Assembly: GCA_024734495.1 (NCBI GenBank)
Contig: JALMQS010000435.1
Coordinates: 930,001 to 994,000, forward strand
Source: Forficula auricularia
Taxonomy: Eukaryota; Arthropoda; Insecta; Dermaptera; Forficulidae
Length of the DNA: 64,000 bases
Direction of reading: 5' to 3'
Each line of letters starts with the position of its first letter. Position 1 is the stretch's first letter. Both the position numbers and the translations under genes were made by a program. The notes under the pieces were generated by a model. The model ran no database searches. It was not told the DNA's origin and saw only the letters and a program-made list of their open reading frames with translations. Positions 62,991 through 64,000 of the stretch are shown in pieces.

Positions 62991-64000
62991 GTTGTTGTTG
63001 TTTTTTTTTGTTTTTTTTTTTATGATAATGATGAGAGGAGTTACACCAAAAAGGTGCAACCCCTAAAGGCCTCGGTTGGCCCCTCCATCGTGAAAAGAAG
63101 AAGAAAGAATTTTATGGGTTGGGCGGAGGTCGAAGGTATCTGTGGATACGGGTCTTAAATAGCTGAAGGTTATAAGTAGCGGGAAAGATGAGGGCAGGGA
63201 GCGAGTTCCAGTCTCTGGAGGTCATAGGGATAAAAGAGTTGGCGAAAGCGCTTGTTCGACTTTTATCCAATTTGACAGCGAAGGGGTGCTGAGCGTTAGA
63301 AAACCGCGAGTTTCTCGTAAAGGGGGCATTAGGGGGATAAGTGATTTCAGCTCGACTGAACAGACACCGTGATAGTATCTGTAGTACAGGGAAAGGGCAG
63401 AAACGGTTCTTCGGTGAGCCAGGGAGTCGAGTGAGTTGGTTAGAACCGGGTCTCCTATTAGTTTAATTGCTCGCTTCTGAATTGCATCCAGTGTAGCAAG
63501 AGAATGCTTGGAGGCACCCCTCCACAGATGAGAGCCATATTCGAGACAGGGACGAATTTGAGCCTTATACAGTATAAGAAGCTGACTGGGAGTAAAACAG
63601 CGTCTAGACCTAAATAGGAGACCAAGCTTGCGCGCTGCAGCTTTAGCAGTGGTTGAGATATGGCCATTCCATGAAAAGTCAGACCCTAGAGTTACGCCTA
63701 GCATTGAAATTTTATCCCTGAATTCTAGTGAGTTTGAGTCGAATGATATGTTTGGGAGGTTTCTGTCGACGCGCCTAGAAATAAGGCAACACTGAGTTTT
63801 TCCTGCATTGAAGTTAACTAAGTTTTGGGATCCCCAGTTTTTAAGTTTGCATAAGTCTAAATTAATTGAAGAGGCAATGTCTGCACGGTTTTTATGCGAT
63901 GCAGGGGCGTTATGTAGGGTGCTGTCATCTGCGTAACAATGTACCGGATTGGCGGGCAAGTTTAGAAGGTCGTTGATATAGATAAGAAAAAGCGTAGGGG
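62991..64000 (-). pseudogene. Jockey-like LINE running off the window, one frameshift
   Basis: The frame enters from beyond the window end (TLFLIYINDLLN just after RT motif B) and continues through CYADDSTLH (catalytic YADD), WGSQNLVNFNAGKTQCCL, MLGVTLGSDFSW and RPCLEYGSHLWRGAS. Near 63295 a frameshift occurs; the other frame carries FAVKLDKSR, SFIPMTSRDWNSLPA and FKTRIHRYLRPPP. The 3' UTR contains TTTTCACGATGGAGGGGCCA and GGCCTTTAGGGGTTGCACC, followed by an A-rich tail with CAA repeats (62991-63020 as T/G). This UTR is shared with the SINE at 10843. It is a sister family of the LINE at 28556-30710. Confidence 0.87.

Overview
The window is AT-rich eukaryotic DNA, almost certainly from an arthropod and most likely an insect. 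The evidence is its transposon content: Jockey-, I- and CR1/Jockey-type LINEs, Penelope-like elements (PLEs), hAT, PIF/Harbinger, pogo-like and foldback MITEs, and a tRNA-derived SINE. No bacterial operon, rRNA, functional tRNA or CRISPR array is visible. I found no convincing host gene; the only host-like item is one 63-bp candidate exon on the minus strand at 40039-40101. Species cannot be named from the sequence.

Layout. 0-11 kb: a broken LINE, nested MITEs, foldback elements, the first hammerhead-ribozyme (HHR) inverted pair (6.0-6.4 kb) and a nested stack at 9.0-10.6 kb. 10.8-18 kb: a SINE inserted in a decayed Jockey element that also carries a 577-bp insertion, followed by a near-intact CR1/Jockey-like LINE with two ORFs. 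18.5-24.2 kb: arrays of a 119-bp repeat inside inverted-repeat elements, a PLE with reverse transcriptase (RT) and GIY-YIG nuclease, a hAT element containing a LINE fragment, and two pogo-like MITEs. 25.8-33 kb: dispersed repeats, Helitron-like pieces and a frameshifted LINE. 34.4-35.3 kb: tandem and inverted HHR units. 37.2-39.4 kb: a second PLE inside a MITE. 40-48.6 kb: hAT MITE, HHR units, a third PLE and a nested palindrome bounded by HHR motifs. 49.7-51.5 kb: the best example of the 119-bp repeat element, with terminal inverted repeats (TIRs). 53.2-58.6 kb: a nearly complete I-group LINE (gag-like ORF1; endonuclease, RT and RNase H in ORF2). 60-64 kb: a near-identical truncated copy of the CR1-like LINE, two MITEs and a LINE running off the window end.

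Two themes stand out. First, about a dozen sequences fold as hammerhead ribozymes (conserved CTGANGA and GAAAC boxes, complementary helices I and II, an NUH cleavage triplet). They lie in the tails of the PLEs and in many short elements of 110-150 bp without coding capacity, some with 10-12 bp target-site duplications (TSDs). These look like retrozymes mobilised by the PLE machinery. Second, a 119-bp satellite is embedded in the arms of foldback/TIR elements at six or more loci, so a transposon appears to be spreading and expanding a satellite. PLE-associated HHRs, retrozymes and transposon-borne satellites are established phenomena; the particular families here may be undescribed.
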